NCBI GenBank assembly: GCA_937894515.1
Contig: CALCRH010000258.1
Location: 5,730 to 69,729, forward strand
Reading direction: 5' to 3'
DNA length: 64,000 nt
Source of the DNA: an uncultured Clostridia bacterium
GTDB taxonomy: Bacteria; Bacillota; Clostridia; Oscillospirales; Oscillospiraceae
The notes under the pieces are model-generated. The model saw nothing but the letters and a program-made list of their open reading frames with translations, was not told the origin of the DNA and made no database searches. Below, one piece after another: positions 43,664 through 52,424 of this stretch (its first letter is position 1; each line of letters begins with the position of its first letter). A program made the translations under genes and the position numbers.

Positions 43664-44671
43664 TCAGTCCACCATCTTGCAGGAGGTACGCTCAATAATG
43701 GTGGGTTTGAGGATATGGTTGTTCTCCATATTTTCTTTACCGGCCATCTTGTCCAGCATAACGGTCAACGCCGTTTCCGCCATTTCATCAATGGACTGGT
43801 CAATGGTGGTAAGACTGATCCGGGGCAGGGCAGAAAACGCAATATTATCAAATCCCATCAGGGAAATATCTTCAGGGATCCGCAGGCCGATTTCATCCGC
43901 CGCCTGCATCACGCCGATGGCCAGAGAGTCTGCCGCACAGAAGATCGCAGTGTATTTTAAAGGTTTTTCAAACAGGTGCTTAGCCAGCATATAGCCGTTT
44001 TGCTGGGAGGATCGCTGAAAGCCGCTGTTGAGATACTCCACCGGAATGCCCAGTTCGGCACAGGCGTCCACATACCCTTTCAGTCGCTTTTCGTGGGTAA
44101 CGGAATTTTTACGGGCACCCAAATAGAGAATGTTCCGATGCCCCAGCGAATAGAGGTATTCCGTACCCATTTTTGTTCCGGCATAGTTATCCACGCTGAC
44201 ATAGGGTTCCGACAGCTCCATCAGGTTTTCGCCGATAAATACAGATGGTACATAGCGGGAAAGAGGCAGAATGGTCTCATAGGATTCCGAACCGATGGGC
44301 ATCAGAAAAAGGCCGTCCACCTGCTTGCCCAACAGAAGTTTGAGTACCGCCTGCTCGCCGCCCAGATCGTAATAAGAGTTGCATACCATCACGCTGTATC
44401 CCGCCTTGCGCGCCCGCAGTTCCAAACAGCTGACAAATTCGCTCATATACGGGTTCTGGATGCTGGGCACCACCACGCCGAAGGTATCCGTGCGGCGCTT
44501 TACCATGGAGCGGGCAACGGAGTTCGGCATATAGCCCATTTCCTCGCTGAGCTTCAGTATTCTCCTTTTAGTCGCATCGCCGATCTCGCTGCTGTCGGAA
44601 AAAGCACGGGATACCGTGGCATAGGATACGCCGGCAGCTTTGGCAACATCTTTGATCGTCACTTTACCCAT
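43664..44671 (-). CDS. LacI family transcriptional regulator
   Basis: 335 residues. N-terminal helix-turn-helix and hinge (VTIKDVAKAAGVSYATVSRAF then 'ATKRRILKLSEEMGYMPN') followed by a periplasmic-binding-like effector domain. The start at 44671 (MGKVTIKD) is the family start. An operator of the same type as those of the importer and phosphatase units overlaps its own transcription start, so it very likely represses itself and both divergent units until a sugar or sugar-phosphate ligand binds. Confidence 0.93.
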   Translation of the reverse strand: MGKVTIKDVAKAAGVSYATVSRAFSDSSEIGDATKRRILKLSEEMGYMPNSVARSMVKRRTDTFGVVVPSIQNPYMSEFVSCLELRARKAGYSVMVCNSYYDLGGEQAVLKLLLGKQVDGLFLMPIGSESYETILPLSRYVPSVFIGENLMELSEPYVSVDNYAGTKMGTEYLYSLGHRNILYLGARKNSVTHEKRLKGYVDACAELGIPVEYLNSGFQRSSQQNGYMLAKHLFEKPLKYTAIFCAADSLAIGVMQAADEIGLRIPEDISLMGFDNIAFSALPRISLTTIDQSIDEMAETALTVMLDKMAGKENMENNHILKPTIIERTSCKMVD

Positions 44672-44698
44672 GGGGAAATCCTCCGTTTCTGCGTTGTA

Positions 44699-44751
44699 CT
44701 GGAAACGTTTGCGTTCAACATGATGATACAACAGGTCGTCTTTTCTGTCAA
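44699..44751 (-). promoter_or_regulatory. Promoter and operator of lacI-PHP-kinase unit
   Basis: Minus strand TTGACA (44751-44746), 17-base spacer, TATCAT (44728-44723). The operator-like CTGGAAACGTTTGCGTTC lies at 44699-44716, exactly at the expected start of transcription. Confidence 0.75.
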
Positions 44752-44820
44752 TCCCCTAAGCAGTTTTCCAAAACAAATCCACCGTTCTTCAAATTTTTTG
44801 GTGGAATTCACTTGTTTTTC

Positions 44821-44873
44821 TTGACAATTGTCCGGCAAGGTTTTACAATAGATTTACGGAAACGTTTACGGAA
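44821..44873 (+). promoter_or_regulatory. Promoter and operator of the HAD-mutase unit
   Basis: TTGACA (44821-44826), 17-base spacer, TACAAT (44844-44849), then ACGGAAACGTTTACGGAA at 44856-44873, at the expected start of transcription. A very strong promoter held by one operator. Confidence 0.85.
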
Positions 44874-44905
44874 CTTGATACAACCCAGATTAGGAGACGA
44901 ATGCT

Positions 44906-45628
44906 ATGTTGGATACCATTTTCTTTGATGTGGGCAACACCCTGCGCGTGGTGGTGGAAGACCCTGAATTTTCCGCTGCCGCTGAAGCCGAGATCATGCG
45001 TCTGGTGGGTACCACAGAGAGTCACGAGGTCTTTTTTGAAAAGCTGGAAGCCAACTGGAAGCGATACCGGAAAGGGGTCAAGCAGAGTCTGCTGGATGCC
45101 GGCGAAATGGAGCTGTGGAGTCAGCACCTGCTGCCCGAGTACGACAAGGAGCTGATCTGTGCCAACGCCGGACGGCTGACCCGTCTGTGGCGGGATCATG
45201 ACGGACGCCGGGTGGCCCGCCCCGATGTGAAGTCCACACTGGAGGAGCTGGATCGCCGGGGCTACACCATGGGCATCATCGCCAATACCGTTACAGAGAC
45301 CGAGATCCCCGACTGGATGTTTGAGGATAAGGTGGCTCGTTTTTTCAAAACGGTGATCCTGTCCTCCAAGGTGCGTCTGCGCAAACCCGACCCGGCCATC
45401 TATCATCTGGCCTGCCGTGCTATCGGTAAGTCGGAGGAGAACTGCGCCTATGTTGGCGACAATCCTATCCGGGATGTACAGGGCACCCGGGATGCCGGTT
45501 TCGGCATGATGATCCGCATAGACGAACCGGACACCATTAAAAAGGAGCCCCAGGAGATCACCCTGAAGCCTGATCATACCATTACCAAGATCTCCGATTT
45601 GCTGGATATCTTCCCTCCCCTGAAATAA
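44906..45628 (+). CDS. HAD family hydrolase 1 of the mutase operon
   Basis: 240 residues. Motif I FDVGNTLR (nucleophile Asp8), motif II IIANTVTE, motif III Lys in LRKPDPAIY, motif IV YVGDNPIRDV. The cap contains 'ELWSQHLLPEYDKEL', shared with the next two genes, so the three are paralogues that arose by duplication. First gene after a LacI-operator promoter. Confidence 0.88.
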   Translation: MLDTIFFDVGNTLRVVVEDPEFSAAAEAEIMRLVGTTESHEVFFEKLEANWKRYRKGVKQSLLDAGEMELWSQHLLPEYDKELICANAGRLTRLWRDHDGRRVARPDVKSTLEELDRRGYTMGIIANTVTETEIPDWMFEDKVARFFKTVILSSKVRLRKPDPAIYHLACRAIGKSEENCAYVGDNPIRDVQGTRDAGFGMMIRIDEPDTIKKEPQEITLKPDHTITKISDLLDIFPPLK

Positions 45629-45675
45629 CGCGGATTTCTACCCGTCATCTTGAACCGTGAAAAGAGGACACACCG

Positions 45676-46440
45676 ATGAAAGAAAAAGAATTTGACGCGA
45701 TCTTTTATGATTTGGGCGGTACGCTCCGTCTGGTGGAGCGGGATGCCGCCTTTGAAGCCGAGGCACGCCGGAAAATTGCCGCCTACTGCGGAGAAACCGG
45801 CGACCCGGATGAATTTTGCAAATTTTTGGACTACCGCTATGCCGGTTATAGAAAATGGTGCTTTGAAACTATGCAGGAGGCGCCGGAGGAAGAGCTGTGG
45901 GGCAAGTGGCTGACGCCGGAGTATGATAAGGAACTCATAAAAAAGAATGCCATTGAGCTGACCATTGAATACCGCAACAAGGACGGCCGCCGGGTGGTGG
46001 CACCCAACGGAGCCCAGTCTATTAAAGATATGTATGCCAATGGCTATAAGCTGGGCATCATCTCCAACCTCGTCACCTCTCAGGAGATCCCCCGCTGGCT
46101 GAAGGAGGACGAGCTGGAGCAGTATTTCGGCGCGGTGCTGCTCTCCTGTGTGGAGGGCATCCGCAAGCCCGATCCCCGGATCAGTGCCAAGGCCTGCCAG
46201 ATGCTGGGAGTTAAGCCGGAGCGCTGCGTGTACATCGGGGACAATCTCCAGCGGGATGTGGAGGGCACCAAAGCTGCCGGCTTTGGGATGTTCATTCTCT
46301 ACACCACGCCGGAAAAACTGGCTAAAGAGAAGATTACCGAGGAGAACCGTCCCGACGCTGTGATCTTCGACTTCAGCGAACTCAAGGACATTTTCCCCCA
46401 GGCACCCAAGGTAAACTGGGATAAGGTAAGGAAGGTGTAA
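45676..46440 (+). CDS. HAD family hydrolase 2 of the mutase operon
   Basis: 254 residues. Motif I YDLGGTLR (Asp13), motif II IISNLVT, motif III IRKPDPRI, motif IV YIGDNLQRDV. Cap sequence 'ELWGKWLTPEYDKEL' closely parallels the first and third HADs. It starts 47 bases after gene 1 with its own ribosome binding site (AAAGAGGA). Three near-equal phosphatases in one unit suggest different isomers or a mixture of phosphate esters as substrates. Confidence 0.88.
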   Translation: MKEKEFDAIFYDLGGTLRLVERDAAFEAEARRKIAAYCGETGDPDEFCKFLDYRYAGYRKWCFETMQEAPEEELWGKWLTPEYDKELIKKNAIELTIEYRNKDGRRVVAPNGAQSIKDMYANGYKLGIISNLVTSQEIPRWLKEDELEQYFGAVLLSCVEGIRKPDPRISAKACQMLGVKPERCVYIGDNLQRDVEGTKAAGFGMFILYTTPEKLAKEKITEENRPDAVIFDFSELKDIFPQAPKVNWDKVRKV

Positions 46441-46443
46441 GCA

Positions 46444-47199
46444 ATGGAAACAAAAGCAATTTTTCTGGATCTGGGCGGCACTTTCCGGGAGGTAGTAGAG
46501 ATCCCCGAAGTCTACAACAAGGCTCGCGCCCGTATCGCCGAGATCTGTCAGACCGATATGGATCCGGACACCTACTGGGCGTTTATCAACAAACGCTACG
46601 ATGTATACCGGGAGTGGGCGCTTCGTTTTCTGTGCGAGGCGCCGGAAAAGCTGCTGTGGACCCGCTGGCTGGTGCCGGAGCTGGATCGGGACTATGTGGA
46701 GGCTCACGCCGTGGAACTGACGGAGAATTTCCGTCTGGCCAAGGGTGACCGCCAAGTCGTCCCCCACGGTATTGAAACCGTGCGGGAGCTGCGCCGCCGA
46801 GGCTATAAGGTGGGCATCATCTCTGACCTTGTAGGCACCGTGGAGATCGACAAGTGGCTGGATCGGGACGGCATCCGGGATCTTTTCTGTACGGTGAAGC
46901 AGTCCTCTGTCACCCTTTTGCGCAAGCCCCACCCTGCCATTTATTTTCAGGCGCTGGATGAGGCCGGGGTGCGGGGCGAGGAAAGCGTGTTTGTGGGTGA
47001 TAACCTGAACCGGGACATTATCGGCGCTAAGGCTGCCGGGTTCGGCGGCACCGTTTCCGTGGAATACCCCGGCAAGCGCCTGAAGCTCACCCAGGAAAAT
47101 GTACCCGACTGCATCATCCATGATTTTGCCGACCTTCTGAACGTATTCCCCGGAAACGGAGAATTCCACCCGGAAAATGCTGAAAGGAGAGACCCCTGA
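46444..47199 (+). CDS. HAD family hydrolase 3 of the mutase operon
   Basis: 251 residues. Motif I LDLGGTFR (Asp11), motif II IISDLVG, motif III LRKPHPAIY, motif IV FVGDNLNRDI. Cap 'LLWTRWLVPELDRDY' again aligns with the other two. It is three bases behind gene 2, and its TGA overlaps the ATG of the mutase gene (TGATG), so translation is coupled. Confidence 0.88.
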   Translation: METKAIFLDLGGTFREVVEIPEVYNKARARIAEICQTDMDPDTYWAFINKRYDVYREWALRFLCEAPEKLLWTRWLVPELDRDYVEAHAVELTENFRLAKGDRQVVPHGIETVRELRRRGYKVGIISDLVGTVEIDKWLDRDGIRDLFCTVKQSSVTLLRKPHPAIYFQALDEAGVRGEESVFVGDNLNRDIIGAKAAGFGGTVSVEYPGKRLKLTQENVPDCIIHDFADLLNVFPGNGEFHPENAERRDP

Positions 47200-48767
47200 T
47201 GAAACAGTATAAACTTTCCGGCGGCGAAGCCCTGGCGCAAGCCGTGGAACACATCTATCAAACCACTGATCAGGATGACTATCATCTCGAGCCTCTGAAC
47301 TTGGTCGATGAGGTCGGACAGGGCGTTGGCTGCGTCAAGCCCGGCGACGGCGTGATCTTCTGCTGCCGCCGGGGAGAACGGGAGGTAGAACTGACCGACG
47401 CCTTTACCGATCCCGATTTCAAGGGCTTTGCCCGGCAGAAGCTGGATCCGCTGGATTTCGTGATCCTGACCATGTACAACGAAAAATATACCTATCTTCC
47501 CATCGCCTTCGCCCCGGAAAAGGTGAAGATGACCCTGGGCGAGATCGTGTCCAGGGCTGGCAGGAGGCAACTGCACTTGGCCGAGAGCGAAAAATATGCC
47601 CATGTGACCTTCTTCTTCAACGGCGGTAATCAGACTCCCTATCCCGGCGAGGACGACATCCGGGTACCCTCCCCCAAGGGAGTGGCCTTTGAGACTGTCC
47701 CAGCGCTGAGTCTGCCGAAGGTGGCAGAGCAGCTGAAGGACGGTCTCGACAAGGGCTATGACTTTATCGTAACCAACTTCGCCAACGGCGATGTCATCGG
47801 TCACACCTCCTGCGACAGTGCCAAGCCATTGGCGGCGGAAGCCGTAGATGAGCATCTGGGAAAATGCATTTCCTATGCTCTGGCAAAGGACTACACCGTT
47901 ATGGTCACTGCCGACCACGGCAACATTGAGGTGCTCCACAAGCCCGACGGCACCCCCCACGGCGCCCACACCACCAACAAGGTGGCATTCTCCGTACTGG
48001 GCGGCGGCGCCAAAATGGTCAAATCAACCGGCAAGCTGTGCGATGCGGCGCCTACTGTTCTGGCCGCCATGGGCATCGACCAACCCACCGAGATGACCGG
48101 CACTCCCCTGTTTTCTTTCCGAAAAACCGGGAAGGTTCTGCTGCTGATTCTGGATGGTTGGGGCTTGGACGCCCCTACGGACAACAATCCTATCCATACT
48201 GCCGCCACCCCCTTCTGGGATGCCCTTCTGCAAGACAATGACTATGCCGTACTGGATGCCTCCGGCCCGGCGGTGGGTCTGGCAGGGGGCAAGACCGGCA
48301 ACTCCGAGGCCGGTCACATCAATCTGGGCTCCGGACGGGTAGTCCTGCAGGACGATGTACGGCTCAATCAGGCTATGGCCGATGGCAGCTTCTCTAAAAA
48401 CGAGAAATTCCTGACGGTGATCCGCTCCTGCAAGGAAAAGGGCACCGCCCTGCACCTGTTGGCCCTGCTGACCAAGAAATCCTCCCACGGCTCCATTGAC
48501 TATCCTCTGGCACTCTTGCAGATGGCCAAGGACGAGGGGCTGAAGGACGTATTCGTACACATCATCTTCGACGGACGCTCCACCGATCCCGGCAGCGCTC
48601 CGGCACTGCTGCGGGAGCTGGGACAGACCATGGAGACCTTGGGCATAGGTAGTATCGTCTCCGGTGTAGGCCGGGGTGTGGCACTGGATCGCGATCAGAA
48701 TTGGGCCAAGGTACAGCGGGCCTATGATTCGCTGGTATCCGGCACCGGTGTTGCGTATCAAGAATAA
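47199..48767 (+). CDS. Circularly permuted cofactor-independent phosphoglycerate mutase-like protein
   Basis: 522 residues in one open frame. Residues 1-310 match the C-terminal half of iPGM: the GDGVIFCCRRGER stretch (canonical FNFRPDR), LAESEKYAHVTFFFNGG, NFANGDVIGHT, TADHGN and PHGAHTTN, ending in APTVLAAMGIDQPTEMTGTPL. Residues 317-522 match the N-terminal half: LLLILDGWGL (first metal Asp), TGNSEAGHINLGSGR (nucleophile Ser) and the transferase domain to DRDQNWAKVQRAYDSLVSGTG. The two halves are swapped; the new ends fall in the hinge after the transferase domain. The catalytic Ser, metal Asp/His and substrate Lys/Arg are kept; DGRD has become DGRS. Substrate may be phosphoglycerate or another phosphate ester. 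Confidence 0.9.
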   Translation: MKQYKLSGGEALAQAVEHIYQTTDQDDYHLEPLNLVDEVGQGVGCVKPGDGVIFCCRRGEREVELTDAFTDPDFKGFARQKLDPLDFVILTMYNEKYTYLPIAFAPEKVKMTLGEIVSRAGRRQLHLAESEKYAHVTFFFNGGNQTPYPGEDDIRVPSPKGVAFETVPALSLPKVAEQLKDGLDKGYDFIVTNFANGDVIGHTSCDSAKPLAAEAVDEHLGKCISYALAKDYTVMVTADHGNIEVLHKPDGTPHGAHTTNKVAFSVLGGGAKMVKSTGKLCDAAPTVLAAMGIDQPTEMTGTPLFSFRKTGKVLLLILDGWGLDAPTDNNPIHTAATPFWDALLQDNDYAVLDASGPAVGLAGGKTGNSEAGHINLGSGRVVLQDDVRLNQAMADGSFSKNEKFLTVIRSCKEKGTALHLLALLTKKSSHGSIDYPLALLQMAKDEGLKDVFVHIIFDGRSTDPGSAPALLRELGQTMETLGIGSIVSGVGRGVALDRDQNWAKVQRAYDSLVSGTGVAYQE

Positions 48768-48789
48768 CCCCAGACGGTAATAAATAAAA

Positions 48790-48821
48790 AACTGCCGCAG
48801 AGGTTGCAGCTCTGCGGCAGT
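48790..48821. terminator. Hairpin after the mutase gene, T-tract on the wrong side
   Basis: ACTGCCGCAGA, nine-base loop, TCTGCGGCAGT. The run of A lies to its left (T-tract only on the minus strand), so as a terminator for the plus-strand operon it is weak. Confidence 0.5.
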
Positions 48822-48852
48822 CCATAAGGTCATATAAACCGGTGAAGTATTA

Positions 48853-48881
48853 TTGACCTTTCCTATTTTATTTGATATCGT
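48853..48881 (+). promoter_or_regulatory. Sigma-A promoter for hppA
   Basis: TTGACC, 17-base spacer, TATCGT. A second TATAGT at 48885-48890 has no -35 partner. Confidence 0.55.
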
Positions 48882-48955
48882 CCGTATAGTCAAGGGGGAG
48901 CGCTCTATCCAGGTGACTTCCCCGTCATATTCTGATTTACAGAGGATTGTCAACT

Positions 48956-51046
48956 ATGGAAAAATATCTGGTATTGGCCACATTTGTTGGCTCTGTTCTC
49001 GCGATTCTCTTCGCCGTTTTTACGGCAAAAAAGGTTCTGAGCTTTCCGGAGGGAACGCCCCTGATGCAGCAGATTTCCGGCTATATCCGTCAGGGTGCCA
49101 ACGCCTATCTGCGCCGTCAGTATAAGGTTGTGGGGATCTTCTTTGCCTGCATGATCGTGGTGCTTTGCATCATGGCGGCCTGCGGTCTTCTGACCTGGTT
49201 CGTGCCCTTTGCGTTTCTCACCGGCGGCTTCTTCTCCGGTCTTTCCGGCTTTGTGGGCATGAAGATCGCCACCGCCGCCAACTGCCGCACCGCTAACGCC
49301 TGCATGGAGGGCCTCAATCGCGGCCTGCGGGTGGCGTTCTCCGCCGGCAGCGTCATGGGATTCACCGTGGTGGGACTTGGCCTGTTCGATATCTCCGTGT
49401 GGTTCTTGCTGCTGCGATTCGTGTTCAAGCTGGACGCCAGCAGTATCACCAGCGCCATGCTGACCTTCGGTATGGGCGCCAGCTCCATGGCACTGTTCGC
49501 CCGTGTGGGCGGCGGTATCTTCACCAAGGCCGCCGATGTGGGCGCTGACCTGGTGGGCAAAGTGGAGGCCGGCATCCCCGAGGATGACCCCCGAAATCCC
49601 GCCGTCATCGCCGATAACGTGGGCGATAACGTGGGCGACGTGGCTGGTATGGGCGCTGACCTGTACGAGAGCTACGTGGGCTCCATCATCTCCGCCTCTG
49701 CACTGGGCGTTGCCGCTTTTTCCGGCAGTGACCCCTTCAAGGCCATGGCCATTCCCATGGTGATGGCCGCCGTGGGAATTCTGTGTTCCATCATCGGATC
49801 CTTCTTCGTCAAAACCTCTGAGAACGCCGACCAGCGCACGCTGCTGAAGGCACTGGCCCGCGGCACCAATCTGTCCGCCGTTCTCATTGCCATCATCTCC
49901 TTCTTCCTGGTTTGGAAGTTGCTGGGCATCCAGCATTGGGGACTGTATGTAGCCATTCTGTCCGGTCTGGTGGCAGGTGTGCTGATCGGCAAGGCCACTG
50001 AATACTATACCTCCGACACCTATAAGCCCACACAGGAGCTGTCCTCCAAGAGCCAGACCGGTGCCGCCACCATCATCATCGGCGGTCTGGGTCTGGGTAT
50101 GCTGTCCACCGCCATTCCCATCGTCATTGTGGCGGTATGCATCCTGCTGGCCTTCTTCCTGGCCGGCGGCAGTACCAATGCCAACATGGGTCTGTACGGT
50201 ATCGCACTGGCCGCCGTGGGTATGCTGTCTACGCTGGGTATCACCCTGGCCACTGATGCTTACGGCCCCGTGGCCGATAACGCCGGCGGCATTGCTGAGA
50301 TGGCCGGTCTGCCCGCCGAGGTGCGAAACCGCACCGATGCGCTGGACTCCCTGGGCAATACCACCGCCGCCACCGGCAAGGGCTTTGCTATCGGCTCTGC
50401 CGCGCTGACCGCCCTGGCTCTCATGGCCTCATATATTGAAAAGGTCAAAGAGGTCGGTGCTTCTGTAGACTTTTCCGACTTCTCCCTGATGAATCCCGTT
50501 GTACTGGTGGGGCTGTTTATCGGTGCCTGCCTGCCTTTTGTGTTTGCCGCTTTGACCATGAACTCTGTAGGTCGCGCTGCCCAGAGTGTGGTACTGGAGG
50601 TACGCCGCCAGTTCAAGGAGATCACAGGCCTGCTGCAAGGCAAAAATGAGCCAGACTACGCCCGCTGCGTCGACCTGTGCATGAAAGCCTCTCTGAAGGA
50701 GATGGTGCTTCCCACTGTCATCGCTATTGCCGTACCCGTTGTGGTGGGTATGGTCCTGGGCTTCCGCGGCGTTGTGGGTATGCTGGGCGGTGCCACTGTC
50801 TCCGGCTTCCTAATGGCTATCTATATGGCCAATGCCGGCGGTGCATGGGATAACGCCAAGAAGTACATCGAATCTGACCACTTCGGCGGCAAGGGCAGCG
50901 ACGCCCACAAGGCCGGTGTGGTGGGCGACACCGTAGGCGATCCCTTCAAGGATACCTCCGGCCCTGCCATCAACATCCTCATCAAGCTGCTGAGCATGGT
51001 CTCCATCGTGTTTGCCGGTCTCGTGGTCAACTTCTCTCTGCTGTAA
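48956..51046 (+). CDS. hppA: Membrane ion-pumping pyrophosphatase
   Basis: 696 residues, about 16 helices. It couples pyrophosphate hydrolysis to export of Na+ or H+. The catalytic loops are clear: [55 protein letters not shown] and [32 protein letters not shown] (read in parts). The [10 protein letters not shown] motif has Ala where K+-independent enzymes have Lys, so it should need K+. Na+ or H+ cannot be settled by eye. The ATG at 48956 is favoured over an upstream TTG because the AGAGGA site would touch the TTG. Confidence 0.95.
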   Translation: MEKYLVLATFVGSVLAILFAVFTAKKVLSFPEGTPLMQQISGYIRQGANAYLRRQYKVVGIFFACMIVVLCIMAACGLLTWFVPFAFLTGGFFSGLSGFVGMKIATAANCRTANACMEGLNRGLRVAFSAGSVMGFTVVGLGLFDISVWFLLLRFVFKLDASSITSAMLTFGMGASSMALFARVGGGIFTKAADVGADLVGKVEAGIPEDDPRNPAVIADNVGDNVGDVAGMGADLYESYVGSIISASALGVAAFSGSDPFKAMAIPMVMAAVGILCSIIGSFFVKTSENADQRTLLKALARGTNLSAVLIAIISFFLVWKLLGIQHWGLYVAILSGLVAGVLIGKATEYYTSDTYKPTQELSSKSQTGAATIIIGGLGLGMLSTAIPIVIVAVCILLAFFLAGGSTNANMGLYGIALAAVGMLSTLGITLATDAYGPVADNAGGIAEMAGLPAEVRNRTDALDSLGNTTAATGKGFAIGSAALTALALMASYIEKVKEVGASVDFSDFSLMNPVVLVGLFIGACLPFVFAALTMNSVGRAAQSVVLEVRRQFKEITGLLQGKNEPDYARCVDLCMKASLKEMVLPTVIAIAVPVVVGMVLGFRGVVGMLGGATVSGFLMAIYMANAGGAWDNAKKYIESDHFGGKGSDAHKAGVVGDTVGDPFKDTSGPAINILIKLLSMVSIVFAGLVVNFSLL

Positions 51047-51065
51047 AAACTCTCCCCCTATTGAT

Positions 51066-51097
51066 AAAAGGACACTGCCTTTGGCGGTGTCCTTTTA
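51066..51097 (+). terminator. Terminator after hppA
   Basis: AAAAGGACACTGCC, TTT, GGCGGTGTCCTTTT. Confidence 0.85.
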
Positions 51098-51165
51098 TGC
51101 ATTTGTCGGTTCTTACATCTTTTGGTTAAATTTTGCAAGGCATAGAAAGGTTACTGCGGTAAATA

Positions 51166-51516
51166 CTACCCTTGTAACTTTACCTTTGACTGGAGGAATT
51201 TTGTGCCAATTTCAAAGGAAACGCCATCATCAAACGGAATCGCACAGATTTCTTCTAAGGCACTATGAAGCGCATCCGGCGTGAGGGGAAGATTTTTTAA
51301 TGTGGCGTCCAAATCCATTGTGGCTCGATTGTCCAAACCGACAATGGCCGTCACCAACATACCACCCTTTAACACAAACTTTTCCTTGTAGGCAGAGGCA
51401 GACAAGCGTAGCATCAGGCGCTCAAACATATAGTTCTGCAGAATGACCTGTGCCGGTATATTCTTCTGCTTGGCAATATTGCGGATCTTTGCTTTCAAAC
51501 TCATTGCGTTACTCAT
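51166..51516 (-). pseudogene. AbiEii-type toxin, C-terminally truncated
   Basis: 116 codons of an AbiEii nucleotidyltransferase toxin, whose normal length is about 250-300. The N-terminal part is good: FVLKGGMLVTAIVGLDNRATMDLD carries the GG and D-x-D metal motif. After VSFEIG, where homologues go on, the frame ends in an unrelated tail, and no downstream frame continues the protein. Its start overlaps the stop of its antitoxin gene (ATGA). Likely inactive. Confidence 0.85.
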
Positions 51517-52106
51517 AGGAGTACCTCCAGATACTGTCTCAAGACATTCGCTACACGCATTTTTTTTGCGTAGGCATAGAGCTTGTTCAAATCTTTTTTG
51601 GGATGGGCTGCGTAGAGTTTTAATGAAGCAAGGAACGTTTCTGTTCCCACCCTGTTGCGGCTGCGAATCATATCACACACAGTACGTTCAAGGTCATATG
51701 CGGGCACTTGATTTCCAGAAGGCGTGCTTAGCATCGTACGCCCCAAATCGAACAGCTCCGGCTTAATATAATAGATTTTACATTCATTTTTCATCGCTGC
51801 TGATGCTGTGTAATTTGACGGTACTGTGATCGTATGCTCAAAGGGAGTTCTATCCGAAATACCATGGAGGAACAGTGCCGTTTCGTGAGAAAAAACAAGC
51901 CTTTCAGAAAATTTGCTGATAGATAACAGTTCATCGGGCATATCATCAGGGAGAATGTACTGCCCCTGTGCAATCCTGTGGATTTTATTATTTTTGCACA
52001 GCTTATAGAGCATGGCTTTGGAGACGCCATGCTCCGCAGCTGTTTTCGTTTCAATCACACCGCCATGTTCTTGGGCAATAGAAATCAGCTCGGTCATATA
52101 GTCCAT
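51513..52106 (-). CDS. AbiEi-type antitoxin, partner of the truncated toxin
   Basis: 197 residues: N-terminal winged helix-turn-helix (ETKTAAEHGVSKAMLYKLCK, 'IHRIAQGQYILPD') and the C-terminal AbiEi_1-type antitoxin domain with YDLERTVCDMIRSRNRVGTETF. In the type IV AbiE system it represses its own promoter and counteracts AbiEii. It is intact although its toxin is cut. Confidence 0.9.
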   Translation of the reverse strand: MDYMTELISIAQEHGGVIETKTAAEHGVSKAMLYKLCKNNKIHRIAQGQYILPDDMPDELLSISKFSERLVFSHETALFLHGISDRTPFEHTITVPSNYTASAAMKNECKIYYIKPELFDLGRTMLSTPSGNQVPAYDLERTVCDMIRSRNRVGTETFLASLKLYAAHPKKDLNKLYAYAKKMRVANVLRQYLEVLL

Positions 52107-52138
52107 ATCATCACTCCTTGCATTTATAAATCAAGGAT

Positions 52139-52167
52139 ATTGTATGCGATTTCGTTATGAAAGTCAA
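52139..52167 (-). promoter_or_regulatory. Sigma-A promoter for the first AbiE locus
   Basis: Minus strand TTGACT, 17-base spacer, TACAAT, 33 bases before the antitoxin start. Confidence 0.7.
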
Positions 52168-52224
52168 CAATAATTCATGTGGAACTCCTACAATCAAGAA
52201 AACGGTAATACTGAAAAATGTACA

Positions 52225-52411
52225 CTGAGCGAACACGGTCTGGTTAAAGGATTATTCCACGGGCGGCCGCCTGTGGGGACATCCTATGCTGGGTGTGATG
52301 ATGGCGGAGGAGATGGTCAATGAGCATTTCAAAGAGACTAATCCTCAGAAGGTAAAATTGTTAGAGCACATCATCGCCAGTCATCACGGCACGCCGGAAT
52401 TTTGGCGCGGC
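52225..52411 (+). pseudogene. Frameshifted fragment of a YhaM-like HD-domain gene
   Basis: Reads LSEHGLVK, then after one extra base DYSTGGRLWGHPMLGV, and goes on MAEEMVNEHF to VKLLEHIIASHHGTPEF. The same stretch in the intact protein at 62346-63320 is LTDQHLVKDYSKDGQLFGHPTLGV and VKLLKHIIVSHHGAPEY. No start, N-terminal domain or C-terminus is left. The two copies differ at many positions, so this is an old remnant of a related element. Confidence 0.85.
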
Positions 52412-52424
52412 TGTCTATCGCAGA

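Noticed and set aside
45574..47169. A 531-codon frame antisense to the HAD genes
   Set aside because: No recognisable domain and it spans three real genes with motifs on the plus strand.
47199..48767. The mutase as two adjacent half genes or a sequencing misjoin
   Set aside because: There is one uninterrupted frame, a coupled TGATG start, and the joint falls at a natural domain hinge. A misjoin would hardly give an in-frame linker and keep both ends within the operon. It still deserves a check against reads.
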